Shown here: piece after piece, positions 1-5,771 of the stretch
How the letters are laid out: each line of letters begins with the position of its first letter
Numbering within the stretch: position 1 is the stretch's first letter
Assembly: GCA_945912085.1 (NCBI GenBank)
Contig: CAMEBJ010000084.1
Coordinates: 1 to 5,771, forward strand
From: an uncultured Bacteroidales bacterium
Lineage (GTDB): Bacteria; Bacteroidota; Bacteroidia; Bacteroidales; UBA932
Direction of reading: 5' to 3'
Length of the DNA stretch: 5,771 nt
The notes under the pieces: model-generated
What the model was told of the DNA's origin: nothing
The model's input: only the letters and a program-made list of their open reading frames with translations
Databases searched by the model: none
Program-made: the position numbers and the translations under genes

Positions 1-1
1 C

Positions 2-1312
2 AAGTGCTTCACGGTACTTGCCTTCTGCAGCCTTCTTCAGATAGCCCTGAACGGCGATGTGGGCAGGACAGGCTGTCTTGCAAGGTGACGTACCGGTAGG
101 GTAGCAGTTGATACGGTTGCGGTCGCGATAGTCTTCGCTCCATTTTTCCTCGCCCCATTTTACTGCATCCGGCAGTTCCTGTCGTGGATATGTCTGTGGT
201 CCTTGTCTGGTGCAGAGCTTCTGGCCGAGCTTTACCGCGCCCGCGGGGCAGTACTCGACACATCTTCCGCAGGCTACGCACTTCTCCGGTTCCACCCTTG
301 CGATGTAGGAACTCCTTGACATATTCGGGGTGTTGAAAAGCTGCGAAGTACGCAAAGCATTACAGATCTTGACATTGCAGTTGCAGATTGCAAAGATTTT
401 CCCCTCACCGTCAATGTTGGTGACCTGGTGTACATAGCCGTTGTCCTCAGCCCTTTTGAGAATCTCCATAGCCTCCTCGTAGGTGATGTCCCTTCCCCTG
501 CCTGTCTCACGGCAGTAATCGGCCATATCGCCCACTGCAATGCACCAGTCGTGGTAATCATCTGCACATCCCTCGTCAAGTTTCTTGCGCCCGTAGCGGC
601 AGGAGCAGATGGAAGCCCCGATATGCCCTTCATATTTCTTCAGCCAGTATGAAATGTGCTCTATGTCAATCGACTGATTCTCCAGAGAAATCGCCTTCTC
701 AACAGGGATTACGTGCATTCCGATTCCGGCACCTCCCGGAGGCACCATTGCTGTGACCTTCTCCAGCGGCAGGAATGTCATCCTCTCGAAGAACATTGCA
801 AGTTCAGGATGGCGGTCAATCAGCTCCTCGTTCATATTTGTGTACTCGGCAGAGCCGGGAACAAAAAGCGGAACCCAGTAGATGCGGTCCTTGCGCTCGT
901 ATCCGGTTCCCGGAACAGGTCCCTGTGCGGTGTATCTGTCGCCGTAGTCGTACTCCAGCATACCCAGCCAGGATAGTTTGTCAAGCAGCTGGTCGAATTC
1001 CTCGTCAGTCTGAGTGTAGTGTTTCCTGTGATTCCATTCCACCAGAAGGGGATATGGACGATGTTCCCTGACTCTCATCGGCTTGTCTGAGACGACGTCC
1101 AGAAGCAGGTCGAGGGCAGCCTCCCTTGTCTTTGCATCCATTTCGTCCTCGAAAATGCAGGCAAATCCCCAGTATTCGGGGTCATCGGTGGTCAGGCCTT
1201 TAACTTTCTCAATAATCCGGTCTGTAATCTTCGTGATGAGCTTCATCAGCTTCGGATTCGGATTCTTGTCACCCTTGTGTTTGGGGATGTACTTTTTTGA
1301 AATTTCAGGCAT
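2..1312 (-). CDS. Iron-sulfur flavoprotein oxidoreductase, N-terminal part (GltD-like FAD-dependent family), cut by window edge
   Basis: The frame is open from ATG at 1312 for 437 codons to the left edge, so the C-terminal part is missing. Residues 1-230 hold no motif I recognise. Next come cysteines arranged as probable cluster ligands: C236-x-C238, C249, C257, C267, then C310-x-C312-x4-C317. A ferredoxin motif follows, C345-x2-C348-x2-C351-x3-C355-P, able to bind one [4Fe-4S] cluster. From about residue 400 the sequence resembles the N-terminal Fe-S domain of glutamate synthase small subunits and dihydropyrimidine dehydrogenase (C403-x7-C411-x3-C415-P-A-H-I), which in those families precedes FAD and NAD(P)H Rossmann domains. 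The FAD part is therefore inferred; it lies outside the window. The likely role is cytoplasmic electron transfer between NAD(P)H and an Fe-S partner, substrate unknown. It starts 41 bases after hypB, probably in the same operon. There is no Shine-Dalgarno sequence, and this is the first ATG of the conserved frame. Confidence 0.85.
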   Translation of the reverse strand, partial: MPEISKKYIPKHKGDKNPNPKLMKLITKITDRIIEKVKGLTTDDPEYWGFACIFEDEMDAKTREAALDLLLDVVSDKPMRVREHRPYPLLVEWNHRKHYTQTDEEFDQLLDKLSWLGMLEYDYGDRYTAQGPVPGTGYERKDRIYWVPLFVPGSAEYTNMNEELIDRHPELAMFFERMTFLPLEKVTAMVPPGGAGIGMHVIPVEKAISLENQSIDIEHISYWLKKYEGHIGASICSCRYGRKKLDEGCADDYHDWCIAVGDMADYCRETGRGRDITYEEAMEILKRAEDNGYVHQVTNIDGEGKIFAICNCNVKICNALRTSQLFNTPNMSRSSYIARVEPEKCVACGRCVEYCPAGAVKLGQKLCTRQGPQTYPRQELPDAVKWGEEKWSEDYRDRNRINCYPTGTSPCKTACPAHIAVQGYLKKAAEGKYREAL

Positions 1313-1353
1313 ATTGGTTAGTGTTAGTGGTTTTCAGATAGTTCTACGGGTTG

Positions 1354-2028
1354 TCAGCGCTCTTTCCAGGCCGCGACCTGGTCGATGAGCCATTGTGCGA
1401 AAACGTCAATTCCCACGCCCGTCTTTGCACAGACCGGGATGACCGTTGCACGAGGATTCCTCAGATGAATGTTGGCCTTGCACTTCTCCAGGTCGAAATC
1501 AAAGTATGGCATCACATCAGTCTTGTTGATGAGAACGAGGTCGCAGACTGAAAACATCAGAGGATATTTCAGCGGTTTGTCGTCTCCCTCAGGCACCGAC
1601 AGAATCATCACGTTGCAGCAGCTGCCTGTGTCAAATTCCGCAGGGCAGACCAGATTCCCTACATTCTCAAGGATGACAAGGTCCGTCTCGGAGAGAGAAA
1701 GGTTACCCAGTCCCTGGCGCGTCATCTCCGCATCCAGATGGCACATTCCTCCTGTGTGCAGCTGAATGGATTCCACTCCGGTGGCTTCCTTGATTCTGAT
1801 AGCATCGACGTCACTGTCAATATCCGCCTCCATCACCGCCACCCTTATGGTGTCCTTGATGAGATTGATGGTCCTGACAAGTGTCGTTGTCTTTCCGCTT
1901 CCCGGCGACGACATCAGGTTCAAAAGGTAAACTCCCTTGTGTTTCAATTCATTTCGGAGTTTCTGCGCGTCCGCGTTATTGTCGTCGAAGACGCTCTTTT
2001 TTATTTCTATGACTTTTACCGGATCCAT
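1354..2028 (-). CDS. hypB: Hydrogenase/urease nickel incorporation GTPase HypB
   Basis: This 224-residue protein has the full set of HypB motifs: a P-loop SSPGSGKTT at 40-48, the metal-binding C96-H97 in CHLDA, ENVGNLVCPAEFDTG at 121-135 with the third metal ligand C128, SVPEGDDKPLKYP at 144-156, and the guanine-specificity motif NKTD at 168-171. HypB is a SIMIBI-class GTPase that dimerises on GTP binding and, usually with HypA, delivers nickel to [NiFe]-hydrogenase precursors, and in some bacteria to urease. The metal ligands seen here match the conserved GTPase-domain site (C166, H167 and C198 in E. coli HypB). The extra N-terminal CxxCGC nickel site and the His-rich stretch of some homologues are absent, and the protein begins almost directly with the core. 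No hypA, other hyp gene or hydrogenase lies in the window. It follows the hydrolase gene by 36 bases and precedes the Fe-S flavoprotein by 41. Confidence 0.95.
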   Translation of the reverse strand: MDPVKVIEIKKSVFDDNNADAQKLRNELKHKGVYLLNLMSSPGSGKTTTLVRTINLIKDTIRVAVMEADIDSDVDAIRIKEATGVESIQLHTGGMCHLDAEMTRQGLGNLSLSETDLVILENVGNLVCPAEFDTGSCCNVMILSVPEGDDKPLKYPLMFSVCDLVLINKTDVMPYFDFDLEKCKANIHLRNPRATVIPVCAKTGVGIDVFAQWLIDQVAAWKER

Positions 2029-2033
2029 ATTTT

Positions 2034-2069
2034 CTGAATATTTACTATTGTTCCTGAATATTTACTATT
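2034..2069. repeat. Two 16-bp direct copies between hydrolase gene and hypB
   Basis: The plus-strand sequence CTGAATATTTACTATT occurs at 2034-2049 and again at 2054-2069, with a period of 20 bases. The second copy overlaps the TAG stop of the hydrolase gene (2067-2065), and the first ends five bases before the hypB start codon. It looks like a short tandem duplication that created most of the intergenic spacer. It could affect translation of hypB, because it supplies the A/T-rich stretch upstream of its ATG, but that is inference. Confidence 0.8.
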
Positions 2070-2994
2070 CCGTAATCTCCTGAAGCACATATCCCCAAAC
2101 AAGGGCCTTGGCTGCCTCATTCAGAATTTCGTGACGCATACCGGGGAATATGCGGCTGTCCACATCGGTGTAACCCACCTCCCTCATCAGCCGTACTGAA
2201 GACTCGTGCTGCCTGTCAGAGCCTCTGCACGGATCTTTCTCCCCGGAAATGAAGCGGACTTTCATCCCGGGATTTTTCATTGCCCAGCCTTTTGGACTGT
2301 AGCAGTATTTCATCAGGCCAAGAAGATTGTAGAAACCGTTTGCCGTGAAAACAAACTGGCAGAGAGGGTCAGCGTGGTAATCTTCAAGAGTTCCTTTGTC
2401 AGAGCAGACCCAGGCACACGGATATCCTTCATCCTCAAATGGTCTGTTGAAAGACCCGAAGGACATCTTCTGAAGAATCTGAGGTCTGTGCCTCCAGCCT
2501 TTCCTGGAAAAGACGGCCGTCATCTTTGCCAGAAGCCTGCCGGCGCCTGCCATAGGATTTTCGCTTGGAGAACCGCACACAATGAGGGTGTCCACAAAGC
2601 TGTCATATCTTTTTACATATCCCCTTACGGCCATTGAACCCATACTGTGTCCCAGCAAAACCCTTTTCAGGGATGGCCATTTCTCCGAGGACCATTTCCT
2701 GACGGTCTCGATGTCCTCAATCATCGCATCCCAGCCTCCGTCATACATATAACCCAGATCCTCAGCACTTCGCACAGATCCGCCGTGGCCTCTGTGGTCG
2801 TGAATGACACAGACCCATCCTCTGCTGCAGAGGTATTCCATAAAAGGGTAATACCTTTCCTTGTGTTCGCACATTCCGTGGACAATCTGGACAATCCCTT
2901 TGGGAACCTCTTGATTGTCACTATTTTGAGGCTCGCAAAAAGCGGTGGCGAGATTCAGACCGTCATTGGCTGATTTCAGAAAGAGTGTTTCCAT
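2065..2994 (-). CDS. Alpha/beta hydrolase, monoacylglycerol lipase/lysophospholipase type
   Basis: This 309-residue protein has the layout of the serine aminopeptidase/Hydrolase_4 family (COG2267, PldB-like lysophospholipases and monoacylglycerol lipases). The oxyanion-hole motif HGMCEH is at 39-44 and DHRGHGGS at 66-73, typical of this family. The nucleophile elbow GHSMG at 115-119 gives Ser117; the likely acid is Asp254 in GEKDP and the base His288 in MRHE. The expected reaction is hydrolysis of a carboxyl ester such as a monoacylglycerol or lysophospholipid; the exact substrate cannot be read from sequence. There is no signal peptide, and about ten cysteines are scattered through the chain, which fits a cytoplasmic enzyme. 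The ATG is 16 bases after the patatin-like gene, so the two are probably co-transcribed, and that neighbour supports a role in lipid turnover. The start codon has A/T-rich sequence upstream and no Shine-Dalgarno. Confidence 0.9.
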   Translation of the reverse strand: METLFLKSANDGLNLATAFCEPQNSDNQEVPKGIVQIVHGMCEHKERYYPFMEYLCSRGWVCVIHDHRGHGGSVRSAEDLGYMYDGGWDAMIEDIETVRKWSSEKWPSLKRVLLGHSMGSMAVRGYVKRYDSFVDTLIVCGSPSENPMAGAGRLLAKMTAVFSRKGWRHRPQILQKMSFGSFNRPFEDEGYPCAWVCSDKGTLEDYHADPLCQFVFTANGFYNLLGLMKYCYSPKGWAMKNPGMKVRFISGEKDPCRGSDRQHESSVRLMREVGYTDVDSRIFPGMRHEILNEAAKALVWGYVLQEITE

Positions 2995-3010
2995 AATTCA
3001 AAAATGGTAT

Positions 3011-4006
3011 TCAACTGATTTTGTCCAGGGCATCGGCCATCAGCTTGCGCCCGAGTTCGGAGATCTCTTCCCCTCTGGCATAGTCTGCTATTGAACCATA
3101 GGCATCGAAATTCATCGTTACCAGCACGTCCGGCTTGTACATCTGGATTTGCAATCCGGATATTGTCCTGAGCATCAGGGAAAAGCTGCGTGAAAGGATT
3201 GAGTAGTAATTGTCATCCTCGGCAAAAGGCAAATTCTGCTTCTGAGCCTGCTCGGATGCCTGTTTTATCCGTTGGCCGGCGGCGTGGTTCTTCTGCACGG
3301 CCTTCAGGGTTTCATCTCCGGCTATCTTCACAAAATCCAGAATGGAGTCGGTCTTGTGCTTGCGGATCTGCCCGAGAATTTCGCTCCAGTCCATCTTGTC
3401 ATTGTCGTTCCTGATGCGCTCCAGTTTTTGGAGATTGTCGGCAATCTTCTGACTGTCCAGCCGATTGACGTCAAAGGCTACCAGAAGGTCGTGTCCGTTG
3501 CGGTGAACTATGCTGAATGGTGTCGTGTTCACGATGCCGCCGTCGATGAGCTTGTGCCTGCCGTACTGCATCGGACGGAATAGGGATGGAATCGAGATGG
3601 ATGCGCGGATGGCGTCAAACAGTTTGCCTTCTCGGAAAACCACCTCTTCTCCGGTGTACAAATCGGTGGCTACGGCTGCGTACGGGATTCTGAGGTCTTC
3701 GATGTTCACGTCCGGCACGACTTCCTTGATTGCCTCCATCACCTTGTCACCTTTGACCAGATAGCTCTTGCTCAGGGAAACGTCCAGCAGGGACATCAGA
3801 CGGGCATTGTTGAGACGGAAAAGCCATTCCTTGAAGGCTTCCAGTCCACCTGCGGCATAGACTCCGCCCACCAGGGAACCGATGGAACATCCTGCCACCG
3901 AGGTGATGTTGTAGCCCCGGCTTTCCAGTTCTTCAATGGCTCCTATGTAGGCAAATCCCCTCGGACCTCCGCTCGAGAGCACGAGCGCAACATCTTTTGT
4001 TTCCAT
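3011..4006 (-). CDS. Patatin-like phospholipase (RssA/NTE-type family)
   Basis: This 331-residue protein carries a complete patatin catalytic dyad. The glycine-rich oxyanion loop SSGGPRG is at 11-17, the nucleophile elbow GCSIG at 39-43 gives Ser41, and DGG at 155-157 gives the partner Asp155. Patatin-family enzymes remove acyl chains from phospholipids or other lipid esters. The N-terminal half (about 5-195) is the patatin domain. The remaining 130 or so residues are charged and partly helical, with no motif I recognise. No signal peptide or transmembrane segment is visible, so it probably acts from the cytoplasm or the inner face of the membrane. It is the first gene of a four-gene run on this strand, with a candidate promoter at 4025-4055. 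Putting a phospholipase before a lysophospholipase-like enzyme suggests consecutive deacylation steps, which is inference. Confidence 0.93.
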   Translation of the reverse strand: METKDVALVLSSGGPRGFAYIGAIEELESRGYNITSVAGCSIGSLVGGVYAAGGLEAFKEWLFRLNNARLMSLLDVSLSKSYLVKGDKVMEAIKEVVPDVNIEDLRIPYAAVATDLYTGEEVVFREGKLFDAIRASISIPSLFRPMQYGRHKLIDGGIVNTTPFSIVHRNGHDLLVAFDVNRLDSQKIADNLQKLERIRNDNDKMDWSEILGQIRKHKTDSILDFVKIAGDETLKAVQKNHAAGQRIKQASEQAQKQNLPFAEDDNYYSILSRSFSLMLRTISGLQIQMYKPDVLVTMNFDAYGSIADYARGEEISELGRKLMADALDKIS

Positions 4007-4018
4007 TCAGCCTTGATT

Positions 4019-4037
4019 TTTCGTCAAATTTACGAAA
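4019..4037. promoter_or_regulatory. Inverted repeat over the candidate -7 box (possible operator)
   Basis: TTTCGT at 4019-4024 and ACGAAA at 4032-4037 form a perfect 6-bp inverted repeat around a 7-base centre (CAAATTT). It overlaps the TAAATTTG box proposed as the -7 element for the patatin-led cluster, a position where a bound repressor would block transcription. The repeat is short and A/T-rich, so chance is a real alternative. Confidence 0.3.
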
Positions 4038-4055
4038 TATTTTCAATTCTGCCAA
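4025..4055 (-). promoter_or_regulatory. Candidate Bacteroidota-type promoter of the patatin-led cluster
   Basis: On the minus strand TAAATTTG (4032-4025) matches the Bacteroidota -7 consensus TAnnTTTG exactly, and TTG (4055-4053) lies 20 bases upstream, near where the -33 element is expected. The box ends 18 bases before the patatin ATG, implying a short leader of roughly 10-15 bases. No other promoter-like element was found in the gaps within the four-gene run. Confidence 0.45.
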
Positions 4056-4254
4056 GGACTGCCCTGGAACCCGCTTTTTTTGAATGTGTCTTGTCTTCCG
4101 GCTCCCGCTTTCTGTTGATACCTGATTTCTTGGCCAGACTGAAAAATTTGCTTCCGGGAAAGACCGGAGTTCAATTGGTTCAATTATTGTAATCAGGTGA
4201 GGGGCGTGAATCATAGGATTTACATATTTTATTAACCATTAATGTTTTATTGAG

Positions 4255-4689
4255 ATGAAAAAGATTATAACAATTCTTCTGTCTCTTGCGACTTTCACAT
4301 TCTGTGCGTTCGCTGATGACAAACCGATTGATTACGAGCAACTGCCTTCTGCTGCGAAGACCTTTGTCAAGGCCGAATTCCCGGCTCTTTCAGTTTCATA
4401 CGTGACAAGGGATACGGACCTGCTTGACACAACCTACGATGTTCATTTTACAAACGGCTTGAAGGTCGAGTTCAACAGCAGGGGAGAATGGAAGGAAATC
4501 AGCACCAAGACTGCCACGATTGACAGCAAGTACATTCCGGCTCAGATTATTTCTGCGGTAGAATCCAGATGGCCGGGCGTGCAGTTCAAGAAAATAGAGA
4601 AGCACAGGTACGGATATGAAGTTGAACTCACAAACCGTCTGGAACTGAAGTTTGACAAGCAGTTCAGGCTGACGGAAATTGACGACTGA
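4255..4689 (+). CDS. Secreted PepSY-like (DUF2874-type) two-repeat protein
   Basis: This 144-residue protein opens with a Sec signal peptide: KK at 2-3, a hydrophobic stretch at about 4-19, and a probable cleavage site AFA|DD after residue 20. C17 does not sit in a lipobox, so a lipoprotein is unlikely. The mature part is two repeats of one fold, about 30-83 and 94-143. Each runs helix (AAKTFVKAEFP / IISAVESRWP), then a strand of the type YDVHFTNGLKVEF / YEVELTNRLELKF, then a closing strand (WKEI / LTEI). This is the pattern of the PepSY-like family common in Bacteroidota and related to BLIP-like folds. Members are periplasmic and mostly of unknown function, so no activity is assigned. The gene stands alone, divergent from the patatin gene and convergent with pdxB. 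There is no Shine-Dalgarno sequence and I see no convincing TAnnTTTG promoter upstream. Confidence 0.88.
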   Translation: MKKIITILLSLATFTFCAFADDKPIDYEQLPSAAKTFVKAEFPALSVSYVTRDTDLLDTTYDVHFTNGLKVEFNSRGEWKEISTKTATIDSKYIPAQIISAVESRWPGVQFKKIEKHRYGYEVELTNRLELKFDKQFRLTEIDD

Positions 4690-4703
4690 CATCCCTCCAA
4701 GTT

Positions 4704-4744
4704 AAAAGACTGACTCTAAAATTTTTAGAGCCAGTCTTTTCTTT
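4704..4744. terminator. Bidirectional intrinsic terminator between convergent genes
   Basis: The arms 4704-4720 and 4724-4740 pair over 17 positions with a single A-C mismatch (4713/4731). The core is GACTG/CAGTC plus CTCT/AGAG. The left edge is an A-run and the right edge a T-run followed by CTTT, so either strand reads a hairpin ending in U residues. It starts 15 bases after the stop of the PepSY-like gene and lies about 80 bases beyond the stop of pdxB on the other strand, so it can end both transcripts. Confidence 0.85.
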
Positions 4745-4825
4745 CGGCAATGAGATTTCCGGTCAAATTGGCTGAGCATTATTGACTTACTTGCAATCTC
4801 CCGCGGCAACCTAACCGAAGTAGGC

Positions 4826-5770
4826 TTACTCTACATAGATTTCCCTGCGGTACTGGTACTCCGAGCGCATCTTCTCGAAGTTTGCCGGGTTCATCCTGAA
4901 CATAAAGTCATCGGTGAAAATAGGGTAGTTGTACTGGAAGACTGCTGTGATTTCGCCCTGGGTCTTCCCGGCAAGCTGCAATTTGATGGGCTGATGTTCA
5001 GGCAGGTCGCAGGTCGGGAAAAAGTGGAAAAGGCCGATGATTCCGAAGTAGCGGGCCACTGCGCGGACTGCGGAGGCCGTCCCGTTCTGCTTGCCCTGGA
5101 ATGAATATCCTGCAATGTGAGGTGTCGCTATGTCGGTCAGGTCAAGAAGTTCCCTGTTGATGTCCGGCTCATTGTTCCAGGTGTCTATGATGACAGGCCC
5201 GAGTTTCGGACGGGCTTCAATAAGAGCCTGCTCATCAACGACTTCTCCTCTGGAAGCATTGATGAAGAATGCCCCCTGCTTCATTCTTGCGAAAAATTCC
5301 GCCCCGGCCATTCCCTTTGTCGTCTCGTCAAGGGGTGTGTGGAGAGTGACCACATTGGAATTTTCCAGCAACTCTTCAAGGGACACAAAGCCCTGCGGTC
5401 CTTCCTTTTCCGCCCTTGGCGGGTCGCAGAGAAGAACCTTGAAACCAAGGCGCCTGGCGGTGTGTTCGACTTTCTTTCCGACATTGCCCACACCGATTAT
5501 ACCTATTGTAGCCCCGTCAAGTTTGATTCCCTTGCGGGAAGCCGTTCCGTAAAGTGCGGAGAAAACGTACTGCATCACACCTCCTGCGTTGCATCCCTGA
5601 GCACTCACCACCCTGATTCCGTTCTCGCGGCACCATTCGAGGTCGATGTGGTCCGTGCCTATTGTGGCTGTTGCTATGATTGAAACCTTCGTCCCTTCGA
5701 GCAGATTTCTGTCACACCTGGTTCTCGTTCTGATAATCAGGGCATTGGATTCAATGATATCCTCGTGGCG
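4826..5770 (-). CDS. pdxB: Erythronate-4-phosphate dehydrogenase PdxB, C-terminal 314 residues (N-terminus outside window)
   Basis: PdxB oxidises 4-phosphoerythronate in the DXP-dependent route to pyridoxal 5'-phosphate. The frame is open to the right edge; compared with about 350-380 residues for the family, some 35-65 N-terminal residues are missing. Numbering from the first full codon (5770), residues 34-41 (ATATIGTDH with its preceding residues) and QGCNAGGVMQYV at 58-69 are PdxB signatures. The NAD-binding loop GVGNVG is at 93-98. The D-2-hydroxyacid dehydrogenase triad is complete: Arg174 in NASRGEVVDE, Glu201 in NNEPDIN and His218 in TPHIAGYS. The region after about 240 corresponds to the short C-terminal dimerisation domain of PdxB, which separates it from SerA and other family members. 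A GTG at 5611 could look like a start, but the conserved frame continues well upstream, so it is internal. It converges on the PepSY-like gene and shares its terminator. Confidence 0.93.
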   Translation of the reverse strand, partial: RHEDIIESNALIIRTRTRCDRNLLEGTKVSIIATATIGTDHIDLEWCRENGIRVVSAQGCNAGGVMQYVFSALYGTASRKGIKLDGATIGIIGVGNVGKKVEHTARRLGFKVLLCDPPRAEKEGPQGFVSLEELLENSNVVTLHTPLDETTKGMAGAEFFARMKQGAFFINASRGEVVDEQALIEARPKLGPVIIDTWNNEPDINRELLDLTDIATPHIAGYSFQGKQNGTASAVRAVARYFGIIGLFHFFPTCDLPEHQPIKLQLAGKTQGEITAVFQYNYPIFTDDFMFRMNPANFEKMRSEYQYRREIYVE

Positions 5771-5771
5771 G

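Larger units (their letters stand above)
4007..4254. other. Divergent intergenic region between patatin and PepSY-like genes
   Basis: This 248-base gap holds the candidate promoter and inverted repeat for the minus-strand cluster on its left side. It also has a small hairpin, TCCGG at 4153-4157 with CCGGA at 4164-4168; a direct repeat of GTTCAATT at 4169-4176 and 4178-4185; and an inverted repeat ATTAA-CCA-TTAAT at 4231-4243, twelve bases before the PepSY-like start codon. No credible gene is present: the only long frame here (4214-3933, minus) runs into the patatin gene out of frame. Confidence 0.6.

Noticed and set aside
274..633. 119-codon minus-strand frame and the neighbouring 9-281 frame
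   Set aside because: Both lie in a different frame inside the Fe-S flavoprotein gene, whose own frame is open throughout and carries the cysteine motifs.
2206..2637. 143-codon plus-strand frame opposite the alpha/beta hydrolase gene
   Set aside because: It is antisense to a gene with intact catalytic motifs, so it is a shadow frame.
4153..4168. TCCGG/CCGGA hairpin as a terminator
   Set aside because: The stem is only five pairs, no T-run follows directly on either strand, and no gene ends nearby.
3933..4214. 93-codon minus-strand frame upstream of the patatin gene
   Set aside because: It overlaps the patatin start in another frame, covers the candidate promoter and is rich in Arg/Lys/Ser with no family resemblance.
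4826..5611. Shorter pdxB reading with a GTG start at 5611
   Set aside because: The same frame continues upstream to the window edge with conserved PdxB sequence (TIGTDHID and preceding residues), so this GTG is an internal valine codon.
5117..5683. 188-codon open frame on the plus strand opposite pdxB
   Set aside because: It is fully antisense to pdxB, whose conserved motifs cover the same bases. The predicted peptide has no domain-like features.

Overview
This 5.8 kb window looks like ordinary chromosome from a member of the Bacteroidota, probably the order Bacteroidales. Three things point there: a PepSY-like (DUF2874 type) secreted protein, gene starts preceded by A/T-rich stretches instead of Shine-Dalgarno sequences, and a promoter-like element (TAAATTTG) matching the Bacteroidota -7 consensus TAnnTTTG. 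This assignment is inference, because there is no rRNA or other marker in the window. I saw no mobile element, CRISPR array, tRNA or rRNA.

Left to middle (1-4006, minus strand): four genes run in one direction with gaps of only 16, 36 and 41 bases, so they probably form one operon. In order of transcription they are a patatin-like phospholipase (4006-3011), an alpha/beta hydrolase of the monoacylglycerol lipase/lysophospholipase type (2994-2065), the nickel-insertion GTPase HypB (2028-1354), and a large iron-sulfur flavoprotein whose first 437 residues are present (1312-2) and which runs off the left edge. The first pair suggests stepwise release of acyl chains from lipids. The second pair suggests nickel and redox chemistry. 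What links the two pairs is not visible here.

Middle (4007-4254): a divergent intergenic region holds a candidate promoter for the four-gene cluster, overlapped by a small inverted repeat, plus minor repeats on the side of the plus-strand gene.

Right (4255-5771): a small secreted protein with two PepSY-like repeats is encoded on the plus strand. It ends just before a long hairpin with T-runs on both strands, a good candidate for a bidirectional terminator shared with the convergent gene. That gene is pdxB (erythronate-4-phosphate dehydrogenase, vitamin B6 synthesis) on the minus strand, and its N-terminus lies beyond the right edge.

I found no clear evidence of a new defence, mobile or secretion system. 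The item most worth a second look is the pairing of an apparently HypA-less hypB with an Fe-S flavoprotein behind two lipid hydrolase genes.
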